DNA from: Polytrichum commune
Lineage: Eukaryota; Streptophyta; Polytrichopsida; Polytrichales; Polytrichaceae
NCBI GenBank assembly: GCA_950295325.1
Contig: OX485803.1
Coordinates: 20,210,001 to 20,274,000 of the forward strand
Direction: 5' to 3'
Length of the DNA stretch: 64,000 nucleotides
In this document: piece by piece, positions 20,503 through 31,929 of the stretch
Position numbering within the stretch: the first letter of the stretch is position 1
How the letters are laid out: every line of letters begins with the position of its first letter
The notes under the pieces: generated by a model
The model's database searches: none
What the model was told of the DNA's origin: nothing
Seen by the model: only the letters and a program-made list of their open reading frames with translations
Translations under genes and position numbers: made by a program

Positions 20503-23500
20503 TGTGGGAGTCCAAATTCGACGGAAATACGGAAATACGGAAATACGGATTCAATTTCCGTATTTTACCTTGCTTATCTGAGGATAATAGGGTCTATTAG
20601 GACAAAATTAATGGTACTAGGAAATAGAGTAGTCTAACCCCGCCTTGTGCGGTAAAACGACTCTAAATAAGTACTATGACCGGTCCGTCAAATAGGATGG
20701 GCGGACCATGCAATCATGGTCCAAACCCTTGGTCCGGACCAAGTGACGGACGCGCCAAGATTACCCAACGGCCCGGAAGTGGCGGTTACAACGGGCCTTA
20801 TGGCGGTTGGGGGAAAAGAGAGCCGTTGGTGAAAAGGTTAGTAAAACCGTTGGTGGGAACCGCCGGAAAACGGTTGGTAACCGTTTTCCGTTAAACCAAA
20901 CGGTAACAGGGGAAGGAAGAGGGAGGAAGGATATTTAAGGGTCCCTTCCTTCTCCCTCACACTCTTTTCTGGAAAAAGGCAACCTGTTGAGAGAACGAGT
21001 GGTGAGGTGTTCCTTCTTTTGAGCCGCCAGCAGTTGGATTGCTGGGACTCAGCACTTTTCAGTCACCGGCAGTGGGCTTGCCGGGACTTTGTGGCACTTA
21101 GACGGAAGAGAAGGACTCCGGAAGAGAGAGGGAGAGGTTGCAAGCCAGAAAGGATGAGAGGAGAGGAAAATGCCGGAAGCACGGGAAGAGGATCAGCGGG
21201 AATCCATCCCGATTCCGCTGAAAGCCCTCACCCCTGCAATTCCGAGGGAGGATAGAGAGCTGCAGGAGCTCGCGGAGGATCTCAGGGTCATGGGTTGTGC
21301 GGGATTGCTCTCCAAACCCTGGAATCTCAGAGCGGAAGATACCCTCCGCGAGTTTAAATTCGAGAGGGGAAATCAGTGGCTAGGCACAAAGAGGAAGGAT
21401 CCGGAACATTGGACTCCGGATACGTGGAACAGGGTCTACGGGTTTCCCAGGGGAATCACGGAGGGGTGGGCCGGCCGCCGCGACGGCCTGTTCGCCGGGA
21501 AATTCAGAGGGGACGCGGATCCAAAGGACGGGTTTCACCCAGGGAACTGCCGGAATATTAGGGAGCGGAGAGTGCTAGAGTTTCTCCTGCCCATTCTCAA
21601 TCCGGACAAGCTGAAGCGGATTAGCCTCACCATGGCTAACACGCTGTTTGGTGCAATGTCCGGAGTCCGGCCGGTGAATTGGGGCCTGATCATCCAGGAG
21701 ATAGTCGGACGGGCCCTCCCCCATATTGGCCGGAAACCCTCCTTCCTCTCCCCCTTCATTTTGCACCTCTACCAGCATTTCGACTGCATCACGGCAGAGG
21801 AGGAGGACCTGCTCACAATAGCGGCGGATGAGGTCACCTACAAGCTGCTCCCGGAAGCCGGAGACGTCGAGACGGAGACCTCCAGCGACCCTATTCTTCC
21901 GGAAGCACCTCCCTCGTCACCCGGAAGCCCGCCACCAACCGTCTCGAGGCCACTCTTTCCCCCTCCCCCGCACCAACATCCGGAAGCCGGACCCAGCCGG
22001 GAGACCCCATGGCGAAATGTGGACCTATCCACTTGGGACTTCCCGGAGAATCCATTCAAGCGGTTCCAGGAGGGGATGGAGGACCTCAAGACCCAGTACT
22101 ACCGACTGGAGCACATCATCAAGGGGGCGAACCATGCTCTGGACGACTGCGGACCCGGAAACATCCTCCGGGAATTGGCAAAGAGGGCGGACCGGAAGGA
22201 GCTGGAGCAGGCCAAGACGGAGAACGCCCACCTCACCGCACAGGTAGCGGCGATGACCCAGGAGCTGAGTCAGAAGAGTGAGGAGATCCGGAAGTATCAT
22301 GCGGAGCAGGCAGTGCTCTTCAGCCGGATCCGGGAGCTGGTGGGTCATCCGGCGGAGATCGTGAACAAGGCACATCTCTACGACCGGATGATGGAGTCAG
22401 GAGAACCGGCTTCCGCCAGGCAGACCCTCCCCATCCTCGTGAAGTATTCACGGACGATGAAGGATCTCCTGGCGGAAATCCAGAGGGTGGTCCCGCCAAG
22501 CGGAACACCGCGGAGAGTGCTCTATCCGGGTCCGCCAGGGTCACCAACCGGAACCCTCTACGAGGTGGTTGGTGAAGTAGCCCTGGTTCAGAATCCGCCG
22601 GCCTCTGCAGGACCCAGCCAGCAAGGAGGCGGCTCTCGGCCTGGTCATTCCGGAGGGGCTCCGGAAAGGGTCCATTCTCCCCAGGTGAGGCGGAAGAGCA
22701 CCGGGTCGGTCCGATCCGGAAGGGGCCAGTCCCCTGTTCCGCGGAACTCGGATAGGTCCCGGACTCCGGATAGGGTTCGGACGCCGATCCGGCACCAGAC
22801 TTCCGATCGGGAGGCCACTCCGAGTAGGGGCAAGGCTCCTATGACCCACGCCTCGCCATCGTCTCCACGGGACTGCCAAGTGGTGAGTCCATTTCCTCCG
22901 CCACACTCGAGAGCGGCCTCCAACAGGGATCCGCGGACGGCTTCACTCTCGGGTGGACGGAATCCAGAGCAGGGCACCGGAAGCGATCCTTCTCCAGTCC
23001 GAAGCATCCGGATGGGGACAGCTTCCGGAACCCCAGGGACAGTCTCCGGGACACCAGGGACCGCTACCCCACGGACCGAGAGGGCAGCGGATTCGGAGGA
23101 CGAGGTTGCTCCGTCTCCGAACATGAGGAGGATGCTCACGCGGCTACAGAAGGCGTCGCCGGCCGGGGGCTCATCCGCCGTCAGCGGATTAGGGAGTCAC
23201 TCAAAGGAGGGATCGGCTCCGAAGAAGCACCGGTCTTCTTAATTAGGGGAGTGGCTAGATTGATTAGGAAGAAGGGAGGTAGGCAGGTAGGACTTAGGAG
23301 TTTTTGAAGACGATTAATAAAATTTTCCTTTGGTAGTGTCAGCGGAAAACCCGGATCTGGATCCGAGAAATCCGGGAGACTGGGGGTAGTTAGGGTTTTC
23401 TTGAGCGGCGGCCGCTTGGGCCGCCGCCCTCAGTTTAGGGATTTTTGAGCCTCTACTTAAGGCTGAATAAGGAGCTTGGGGGGGGTTCCTTCTCCATTGT

Positions 23501-24628
23501 TGTATTGTGGTTACTCCTACCCCGAATAAATGTCTTTGCTTCTCACCCCTTGACTTCTCTTGATTGATGTGTGTGTGAATGACCCGGAGATCGTTAGTGG
23601 AAGAGAAAGGGAGGGCATGAAGGATAGGAGTTCCGGATAGGACATGAGAGAGGAGACCCGGATTAGATCCGGTTACCGCCTTGTAGATCCTCTCTGAGTG
23701 TAGTGGGAGGGAAACCTCACTAATCCGGTAGGTTGGGTAACGTCTAGGTGGGATAGCCGCTGGGAAGATTGGGTGAGATCCGGAAGGAATCCGGACTTAC
23801 GCCAATCTGATCTTCTGAAGAGGTCCCACCGTCCTTAGACGGACCTGCCCGGATTAGTGGTACGGATCGCCTAGTTATCTCAGATTGAATAGAATCCAAG
23901 GTAAAGGTAGCCGGACAGATCCGTCGGACGGAGAAGGAGAGGTCCGGATCAGTAAGGATTCCGATAGGAGGCCACCTCCGGAGTGCAGTAGGAAGATATC
24001 CTCATTGTTCCGAATGCCTGGGTAACGTCCATGTGAGATAGCCGTCGTTAGGACTGGGCAAGATCCGGAAGGTGCCGGACTTACGCCATCCGACCTTCTG
24101 AAGAGGTCTCACAGTCTTTGGACGGGGTAATCCGGAAAGTGGTACGGGTCACCTACTCATCCCGTAGAGTTAGATCTCCGGTTGGAATCCGGACTCCTCT
24201 GGCCACTTTGGTCCCAAGAAACAATCCAGATCTCTCTGCGTGACCTGCCAGGACGGACCTGATCAATCCGGATTGGTTGTGAGGGAGTTTCCGGATTCTA
24301 ACTTTATCAAGGACGTCTTCACCGGAAGAAACCAATTATTCTAGAGGGTAGACGTAAAGGGGTGGGTAAGTATTATAAAGAGGACCTAGAAATAACATCC
24401 GGAGAGGTACCCTCCGGAAAAAGGCTAAGAATGTCCCCAAAGACCAAATATCCGGAAATTAGGATTTCCGGAAATTTGGCTAAGGAAGAAGAAATAAGCA
24501 GGTACGGAGAGTTTTAGACCTCCTACACTTCACAGAATCCCTGGACGATACTAAGGTCACCCGGAAATATCCGGATTTGGCACAAAAACCCGCCAATCCG
24601 GAACTTTTGGTGTTTGTGGGTTCCCACA
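20503..24628 (+). mobile_element. 4,126-bp TG...CA element with 5-bp duplication, copy L only
   Basis: Ends are TGTGGGAGTCC and GGTTCCCACA (inverted termini TGTGGGA). The target GACAA is duplicated at 20498-20502 and 24629-24633. Copy R has the empty site at about 43480. I cannot find a second copy of either terminus inside, so it is either a very long solo LTR or a non-LTR-flanked unit using the same chemistry. A TATTTAAG box near 20930, a 690-codon ORF at 21170-23242 and AATAAA motifs near 23317 and 23525 form a complete transcription unit inside. The whole element is dense in CCGGA/TCCGG. Confidence 0.88.
21170..23242 (+). CDS. 690-residue ORF of the 4.1-kb element, gag-like or plant-transposon protein
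   Basis: An ATG-started open frame of 690 codons, GC-rich and unlike its AT-rich surroundings. Residues about 1-240 form a globular region including NTLFGAMSGVRPVNWGL and LSPFILHLYQHFDCIT, reminiscent of the uncharacterised N-terminal domain of plant Ty3-type ORFs ('putative plant transposon protein'). A proline-rich segment follows at about 245-290. A predicted coiled coil lies at about 310-420 (ADRKELEQAKTENAHL, QELSQKSEEIRKYHAEQA). A long Ser/Arg/Pro-rich tail completes it. No zinc knuckle, protease or reverse transcriptase is seen. It may be a structural or regulatory protein of the retroelement; the family assignment is weak. Confidence 0.7.
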   Translation: MPEAREEDQRESIPIPLKALTPAIPREDRELQELAEDLRVMGCAGLLSKPWNLRAEDTLREFKFERGNQWLGTKRKDPEHWTPDTWNRVYGFPRGITEGWAGRRDGLFAGKFRGDADPKDGFHPGNCRNIRERRVLEFLLPILNPDKLKRISLTMANTLFGAMSGVRPVNWGLIIQEIVGRALPHIGRKPSFLSPFILHLYQHFDCITAEEEDLLTIAADEVTYKLLPEAGDVETETSSDPILPEAPPSSPGSPPPTVSRPLFPPPPHQHPEAGPSRETPWRNVDLSTWDFPENPFKRFQEGMEDLKTQYYRLEHIIKGANHALDDCGPGNILRELAKRADRKELEQAKTENAHLTAQVAAMTQELSQKSEEIRKYHAEQAVLFSRIRELVGHPAEIVNKAHLYDRMMESGEPASARQTLPILVKYSRTMKDLLAEIQRVVPPSGTPRRVLYPGPPGSPTGTLYEVVGEVALVQNPPASAGPSQQGGGSRPGHSGGAPERVHSPQVRRKSTGSVRSGRGQSPVPRNSDRSRTPDRVRTPIRHQTSDREATPSRGKAPMTHASPSSPRDCQVVSPFPPPHSRAASNRDPRTASLSGGRNPEQGTGSDPSPVRSIRMGTASGTPGTVSGTPGTATPRTERAADSEDEVAPSPNMRRMLTRLQKASPAGGSSAVSGLGSHSKEGSAPKKHRSS

Positions 24629-26657
24629 GACAACATTGTCAAGCGCTTAATTTTCCGGTAAGTTAGTTGGGCCATCTTTTGTTCTCATTTATATCAAACT
24701 AGTTGTTTTCTAAGTTGCTTATTGGCCTCACTCCTTGGTTGTGAAGGTACATCAAACACGAGCTTTTCAAGAAGAAGGCTTTGAAGAAGCTTCCTCCATT
24801 TCTGGATGCATGGTCGGATTCCTCTTCGCCCACCTTCATTTTTTCCCCGGCTCAAAAGCGCAACTTCTCCCTCCCGCATCTCCGCGAGTGTTGCTGGTAC
24901 TTGGAGTGTAAGAGGACGTGGCAGCCGGATGAGGAGGCGGCCTTGAAGATTCGGCTCTCCGGTGGAGAGCCACCTTCTCAAAGCGATGAGGTTGTTCTTC
25001 TAGAGAGTCAGCTTCCGGAGGCGGATGAGGTTGTTGCGACTCTCGATGAGCCCAACACTCAGAAGTCCAAGAGGAGGAAGCGTGCGACTCAAGACGAGTC
25101 TTCACTAAAGAAGCGCGCGAGGAAGCTGAAGACTGTGGAGGATGATCCCCCTGCTTCACCTGAGGCGGCAGTTGCATCCACTGCAACTCTTAGTCAAGTT
25201 CCTACTCTTTCCAGGCCGCCTCCTCCGCCCGTTCTTTCATCTGCTAGGCGTCCTCCAGTTGTTTCAGAATGCATCTTGAATGCCTCTATTCTTCATCAAC
25301 GTCGTCATTTTCAAGATGTTTCCAACTTCATTCTTTCTCTTCCACCCTCCTATCCGCGGAGAGCTCTAGGCGTTGCGAGGTCAGATGTGGGCATGGCTGA
25401 TCTTGTCATTGCCGACCTCCCGGAGAACCTGCCGGTACCCAATGTCTCCGATCCTTCCTATAGTGTGCCTTCCTGGAATGCATTGGATTCCGATTTTATT
25501 GGTGAACTCTTCGATTTCGCGGACGAGATCCTGCATGACGATGGAGCTCTCCTCCTCTTTCATCCAGATGACAATGGTGATTTCAGGGAGAGCATTGAAG
25601 ACCACTTCGCTGCTTTTGGGTTCACGATCTTCAAGGAGTGGCTGGGAGTCAACCGTCTTCGCCTACATTCAGCTAAGCATAAGGACAAGACCACCAACCT
25701 CTTCCAAGTTGTACTACTTGTTCATGCCACCAAAACAATTGGATCTGACCTTGATAAGCGGCCCCGGCACTCGTCATTTCGCCTTCGCGATGCCAATGAG
25801 CTCAAGGCTCTTGGCATTGAGCTCGACATGGATGATGCGATTATGAATTATACCGCAACTCCTCTCATGGACGGCTCCAAAGCTTGGCGTGGTCCCCGGG
25901 AGAAAGATATTTCTTTCATGTCCTCCTTGATCATGGCCACTACGGACATTGGACAGGTTGTGGTGGACATTAATGCAGGCGTTGGTATGTCCTAATTCAC
26001 TTGCCAACATATCCTAGTTTTCAATTTCTAAGTTTGTTTTTTTTTCCTTTGCTAACCTTTCCTCCGCAACAGGGACTTCTATCCATGCATGCAGGCAGCT
26101 TGGGCGCCATATCGTTGCTCTTGAGGAGGACGAGGACACCTTCAACCGTGTCCTTAAGCCACTTAAGAGTGTTCAGCCTACGGTGAAGGCTCCATCCATT
26201 GTTGTTGCTTCCACGCAGGCTTCACAAGGCACGCAGAAGAGGCCGCCGGCCTTGAAGCGATCGAGGCCAGAGCCCTCGCAGTAAGTGAGTATGATGACCT
26301 TCTTCGCTTATTTTCTTTGTCCATTCAGCTTTTACACTTTCCATCCTCTTTCTTACATTTATCGTGTTTTTTTTCAGACTTGGCGTTGGAGCGGATGTGT
26401 TGGGTACTCCCACCATGGGATTCACATTGCCTATCTATGCCCATGATATGGCGATGGTACTAGCGGCACAACCTTCTCCTACCGAAGCTAGTTCCCCGTC
26501 TCCACGTTATGACCCCCATGCCTTAGACTTCTTCGAGCATTCTGCGGAGGTGGATAATGAGTGCCATAGCTTAGATTCCACTTCAGATGAGGGCGGCCAT
26601 GAGGGTAGTATCTTTGGAAGTAGGGAATCTAGTAGTGACGACCTCATGGTTGATTGA

Positions 26658-27813
26658 TTTTGGGTTTGATTGATTTGTTGGTTTGATTTATCGGTATTTG
26701 GATTTATGAAGTGTTGTGTGGATTTCAATATTCCAATTATCTCATTGAATGCATCTTTTCGTTGTTCTCAAATCACGCTTCACTTGGTGGTCGTCATACT
26801 CCAAAGAGAATTTAGTCCACCATCTTCTCACAATCTTAACCGCTAGTCACAAAACAATGTAGCATCCACCCACTCCAATAAAAAGTTGTTGCCTCACACA
26901 CCTCCTCCTTGTTTCCTTGAATCATAAGTATTCAATAATACTTGTTGCACACCACCCAACACACTCCAATTCATACTACCCGCATTGCATTCTTCATTTT
27001 TGTTCACCATCTATAATGTTCACCCTCAAATGTTCACCCTCTATAAATGTTAACCCTCGGGAGTGGATCGAACTTTACATGTATAAAGGTGTTAACAGTT
27101 AACAATTATAAAATTACTTCTTTGAACAATATACAAATCTTAACATGTCCTAACTATAAGCAATTGTGAAGAGTAATTGTGAGAGAATATCATACACAAA
27201 ATTGCAAACCCAATCAAAACTTTATTCAATATCAAGTTTACAAATCATGGGTGAATTATGAATGTATTTCAGTCGTTAACATTTATAGAGTCAAATTTAC
27301 AAAGAAGGGAACACCGTTTTGTTAACAATTAACAGGTTTAACATTTATAGTGTGCAATATGTAGGGAGTAGAATAAAGTGAACGTTTGGAAATGGTTAAC
27401 ACTTATAGGTGTAACAGTAATAGAGGGTGGACTGTATGTGGAGAATTTTTTTCGCCAACCTCCTTCGTGTCACGTTCAAATAGTAAATATTATTTAATTT
27501 ACCGTAATATAAAATATAGTACACCATTTTGGTAATTATAATTGTGACGTCATAGTGATGTAAGCCCTAATTTTGTATTTTATTTTAATATTTCTATGTT
27601 TCAAAAATCTATTAACTTTATGAATAGGGAAATGTTACTTTATTTCCACGGTAATAGAGTCCATAACTCTCCAAAGTTTCTAAAAATAATTCAACATTTT
27701 TCCCTCAATCCCGCGGTTATAGGTGCAATTTCTCTCTCATTTCATGTCTCAAATTGAGTTCTCCGCTCTTCGGTCTTCGCTCTCCGCTCTCCGCTCGCAT
27801 ACTAACTTTCCCC
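26658..27813. other. 3' flank of the methyltransferase gene and right terminus of copy L
   Basis: AT-rich non-coding sequence. It contains several short iterations of TTCACCCTCTATAA and GTTAAC-type words near 26990-27430, some in inverted orientation. It ends in the GAGCGG-type terminal repeat at about 27755-27813 (as CCGCTCTCCGCTCGCATAC followed by TAACTTTCCCC). No gene is recognised. Confidence 0.7.
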
Positions 27814-30019
27814 GGCTTGATTAGGTTCATCAAGCGCAATTAGGCTAAATATGCTTGATTACATAGAATCAACCTTTATGAGTTTGGTTGTGTCTGAAAA
27901 TTTTCAAAATTAAAAGACATCACCCAAGGTATATTAAATTGTACAATTGTAATGGGAACTCACAAAAATTATAACCTCCATGCTAACGAGTACTTTGTCA
28001 TGCAATGTTATGAAATTGACGTTAAAATCTTGGAACCCATAAGGCTAATAAGGCTAAAACTATATCATGATGGCTTCAAACCAACTCAATCTTTAGAGTG
28101 GTGGAGTGCGGTAGCCTCCGTAATGTTTTTGGCTTCCAAGGTAATTACATGCTTTATTCACAGTTCCAATTCGGGAATGAAATCCTAATCAATTGTTTAT
28201 TTGCTAAGTGGAAGTGCACGGATATAATGGATTTAGGACATTGAAGGTGAAATGCAGTCAATATGGGATTTAAGAGAACTTCTCTTGTGATGCAACTGAA
28301 GTGAGCACATAGACATTTTTAATGGTACAGTTGCTTACATTAGTTTTGTTCTCCCCCGCTGAAGTTCCTCTTCTGCTAGCCTTGCTCTCGCCTGGAAGAG
28401 TTCAATCCAGCTTAAAAGGACTCTAATCAACATGTTCACTTAGCTACTCATCTTTGACTCCTTGTAAGTTTACATGTGAACCTACGTGACGTCGCTTTTG
28501 ATGACGAAGCCTAAGAAACGATGACAATCTGATGAGCAGTACAGAGGTACCTCCCTAGTCCAGGTAAACCACTGTCACCTGGACCCCGCATTTTCACATG
28601 CAATTAAATGTTGTGTCCCAGAATCTCAGATTATACCTGATAGCATTTGCCAATAACTAAGATTGTAGCCAAGAATCCACCTTCCTTCGGTTTGGATTTC
28701 TGCTCGGGCAACCATGGTCTACTTCCTCAAAGCCCACTTAATATTCATATCTAGAATGCTGCATTTAGAACCAAACTAGAAGGTGCAAGAAATTAGTTTA
28801 AGCCTCGTAAGTTTTAAGAACTGATTGCTTTTAGATTTCAGCATACGCCGCATACTGTGAAAGGAACATACGACTACGACTTGCTCTAGTTGGGCAGTCA
28901 TTTGAGTTGTGTGTTCATTTGAGTTACGTGTTCATCTTTCTCGATTTCTTTTGGAATTTGAGGTAAGTTCTCTAAATTCCTCAGATAATGTTCGGATAAT
29001 TTTTCTGCAGTCTTGAACTTGTAGGGTTATGGCCAATATAAGTCCATTTACACGTCCTCTCCTTTTGGGCTCATACAATTTCCTGGTCACCAGTCCTTGG
29101 ATTTAACCATTAACTTTCTGTTGTGTGTCTATATTGCTTCCTGTTGTTCTCCAGGTTCGATCAATGTTAAGTTTAGAGGAATAAATATCTGGTGAGATTA
29201 TATTTCTCCCGAGATTCTGGGTATAAGGTTTTTGCTGAGTTTGTAGTTTGACATTTCAAGGTCAGGCAAGAATCAACGTTCTTTATAGACCTAGATTACT
29301 GCGCATTTCTTTCAACCCTTTTCATTCCCGGAGTTGTGGGTTGCTTTATTCCTAAAATTCTAGAGTTTCCAAGTCCAGCCAGTTAGATGTGGACAACTTT
29401 TGGGTTTTCTTATGTAATTCAAACTAAGTTCAATGAATTCTGCCAGTGTAACTATAACATATGCAGCATACTAGAGAAGATTACTCATTGTTGATATTGT
29501 TATATTTCATCTTCACTAATGCCAAAAATGTGATTTCCACACCCGATTCAAGGAGGCCCGATTCTGGTTAGTCTAGTCTAGGACCACAAAGTTCTGTTCC
29601 GAGAGTGTCTCTAGATGGGTAGTCATTTGAGTTGTGTTTAGGGTATATGTGTGCACATTCTTGAGTTTTATGTGCAGGTGATGTTAGATCTTCGTATAGT
29701 AGCCCACTGACTGCTTCGCTTTATGAGTGTTATTTTGTGAGTCTTCTAACACCTCTGACTTTTGCACTTGATGCGCACCCTCGTTCTCGATTCCACTGGC
29801 TCCAGCCGAAGTCGAGTAGACATCCAGTGAAGTCCTAGTAATACTATAGTCATCATTCACAGACCTGGTAGTAATGTTCTAGTCAACCATTTCTGTAGTG
29901 GTAGTCAACTAGTTCTAAAGTTCCTCAGCACTTCAGGACTTGCTTATGCATATATATGGAACTCTGTAACTATGTTCATGTCTGATTAATGGAATGCAAT
30001 GCAAGAGGGTCTTGGTGCA
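27814..30019. other. spacer segment with no recognised gene
   Basis: Roughly 2.2 kb of single-copy sequence between copy L and the CACTA-associated gene. Short ORFs are present but show no family features. TAGTC/GACTA words become frequent after about 29810, which may mark the upstream edge of the CACTA-type element. Confidence 0.5.
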
Positions 30020-31920
30020 GGCAGCAGAGTTGCAACGGGATCCAAGCCGCGAGGAGATAGAGTTGGAGATGCTACGCCAAAAATCTCGCAAGAAGCAGCC
30101 GGCAGGCACGCCAAATGTGTCCCACATTTCTGGTAGCGGAAGCGGAGTGCAGGAGCCGTCGACGTCCCTGGCAATGGAATTTAAGTCGATGAAACGCGAC
30201 TTCTATACCCGAATGGCTGGGATGGAGGCAAGTATGAAGGCAATTATGACAGCACTAAACATACCAGCTGTTCCAGACCCTACTACATCCAATGTTCAGC
30301 AGCCTTCGTCTTTCGAGCAACTGCAGTCAACTCCGAACACGTGTAGCACCGAGTGCTTGCCCAACTCGGTACGTTTTTAATTCCAAACCTCAACTTGGTT
30401 TAAATGCATTGGTAGAGTTCACGTGCTATGACTGCCAAATCCTAAACATTAAGGTCGTATTGTTGCCCATGTTGTGTAGTTCCCAAACCAGAATTTGGCC
30501 TCACCAAAATCCAAGGGACATTCAAGAGAAGATACTCCTCAAATTGACGAAGCTCATGTGGTACACGCACACACTACACATGAGCAAGAGGTGACTACAA
30601 AGACATTCTGAACATAGAGTTTGTGACGACAACATAGTAAAGTAGAGATCATGTCCTGAGTAATAGTAGCTTATGTTGTTGAGCACTCGAGTATGAAATG
30701 TGAAGTTCATTCTTAGCGCAAAGTTGGCTAGCTTTGGAGTGATATAAATTTGCTAGACTAAATGCTACTGGGGTGGATACTTTGAACAGGGAAAGAAACG
30801 GAAGGCAGAAGACGAAGGTCCCACTGCGCAGGAGGTTGCAGAGTTGGAGACTCAGAACGATCAGGAGGTAAGCTCCGGCTCCAGGGAGAAGGTGGCCAAC
30901 GATGTTGCATTCACTCCGAAGAAGAGGGCGCGGGCCACGGAGTTGCAAAAGCTACAGGTTGGAATGCAGTCACCGCAAATGCCCCGCAAATTACGAGCCA
31001 AGCATGTAGTGGAAAAGGAATCGGAGAAGATTGGCAAGAAGCGGCTCCCCAAGAAAGGCGCATCAAAAATCTCAAAGGTAGGACAATGACTTATGCTTGG
31101 CTTATGTTTGATACATGCTTGTCTAATGCTTGTCTAATGCTTGTCTAACCAGTATAATGGGCATCTCTAGTCTATGTTTGACTAATGCTTGACTAGCAAT
31201 TGACTAATGCTTGACTAACCAGTGACTAATGCTGGACTAACCAGTGACTAATGCTGGACTAACCAGTGACTAATGCTGGACTAATCAGTGACTAATGGTT
31301 GACTAACCAGTGACTCATGGTTGACTAACCAGTGACTCATAGTTGACTAACCAGTGACTCATGGTTGACTAACCAGTGACTAGTGGTTGACTAACCAGTG
31401 ACTAGGTCTAGACTAATGCTTGACTAGGTCTAGTCAACATGTCGTAAATATATTTAGCAGGGTGGGCACTACATGTTTACTACTGGCAGTTGACAATGAT
31501 TGACTTTTTGAATGTCACCCCTATTAGTAATCAAATGACAAGTTATGTATCCATGGTTGTAGCTCATACTAACTCCTCAGCATGTCAATTTCTTTGTAGG
31601 AGAAAGAAACATTGAAGGAGGTTGAAGCAATGCAACCCTTTGTAGCAGGAGACGTAGTACAGATCATGGGAATAGGAGTCGACGAGGAATCTCTTCTAGT
31701 AGGGGAAGGGAGGGTCACGACTCTTCCGGGGGGGACTTTGCACGGAGTAGTAATCGCTGAAGGAACTGTGTCCTTGGCAGTGCTCCAGAGCCACGATGAC
31801 GGATATGTGCTATATAAACCCCTAATGCTAGATGATCCGCCGGTCTCGAAAATCGGTGATGCCGTGGGTCAGTTTATTTTGTGGCCCACAGAATGTTTGC
31901 GCCGGCCTCCACCAGTTTAG
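30020..31920 (+). CDS. CACTA-associated protein with DUF8039-like C-terminus, three exons (partial)
   Basis: Exons 30020-30368, 30790-31077 and 31600-31920 join in phase 0 at consensus splice sites. Exon 1 contains SREEIELEMLRQKSRKK and a heptad-like RMAGMEASMKAIM segment, as in plant Ptta/En-Spm accessory proteins. Exon 2 is very basic (GKKRKAEDE, KKRARATE, PRKLRAKH). Exon 3 has FVAGDVVQIMG...EGRVTTLPGGTLHG...IGDAVGQFILWP, matching the DUF8039 pattern that accompanies CACTA transposases. Upstream exons with the rest of the protein are not seen, so it may be a 5'-truncated relic. The second intron is filled by a 22-bp repeat array. Nucleic-acid binding is likely from charge; function is otherwise unknown. 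Confidence 0.6.
31150..31440 (+). repeat. 22-bp tandem repeat array (TTGACTAACCAGTGACTAAT type) in an intron
   Basis: About nine consecutive 22-bp units built from GACTAACCAGTGACTMATG occupy the second intron of the CACTA-associated gene. TGACTA/TAGTCA words continue at high density to about 32890. Iterated short motifs of this kind are the subterminal transposase-binding repeats of CACTA elements; that role is inferred. There are no spacers of unique sequence, so it is not CRISPR-like. Confidence 0.9.
31462..31497 (+). repeat. CACTAC-start direct repeat, copy 1
   Basis: A 36-bp sequence containing CACTACATGTTTACTACTGG recurs at 32577-32612 with about four mismatches and in the same orientation. 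CACTAC is the canonical terminus of CACTA transposons. Confidence 0.8.
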
Positions 31921-31929
31921 TTTTGAACT

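Larger units (their letters stand above)
17617..26657 (+). pseudogene. ParB-domain / permuted N4-N6-type methyltransferase-like protein, eight exons, interrupted by two LTR-type insertions
   Basis: Exons: 17617-18344, 18424-18616, 18700-19872, 19995-20216, 20300-24657, 24747-25984, 26073-26280, 26378-26657. If the insertions at 18760-19737 and 20503-24633 (each with one target duplication) are discounted, the exons sum to 3,291 nt, exactly 1,096 codons plus stop. This supports the model. At residues about 186-200, MFFVYDGNHRLLAW matches the ParB/sulfiredoxin-fold DGxHRxxA motif. At about 740-748, DLVIADLPE occupies the DPPY position of amino-methyltransferases, followed by a W and GALLLFH. 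At about 926-945, VVVDINAGVGTS...LGRHIVALE matches the SAM-binding FxGxGT block. Catalytic block before SAM block is the permuted order of N4/N6 DNA methyltransferases. DPPY is DLPE, so activity is doubtful. Basic clusters may be nuclear signals. ParB-methyltransferase fusions are known in phages and bacteria. The function here is unproven. Confidence 0.75.
7184..27813. mobile_element. giant MULE-type DNA transposon, copy L
   Basis: The left end is GGACGAGACTTGTATGTGAG and the right end, reverse-complemented, is GGGGAAAGTTAGTATGCGAG. Both continue into GAGCGGA-type short repeats, giving imperfect terminal inverted repeats. The 10-bp target duplication, the Mutator-type transposase and the size fit a very large autonomous MULE. 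Internal order: minus-strand transposase gene, two small plus-strand ORFs, palindrome satellite arrays, and the plus-strand ParB/methyltransferase gene. Later insertions inside it are LTR-type elements at 18760-19732 (shared with copy R) and 20503-24628 (only here). Every part except the latter recurs in inverted orientation at 39323-58296. Confidence 0.9.

Noticed and set aside
31150-31440. CRISPR-like array
   Set aside because: Contiguous 22-bp tandem units with no unique spacers, in a eukaryotic intron.
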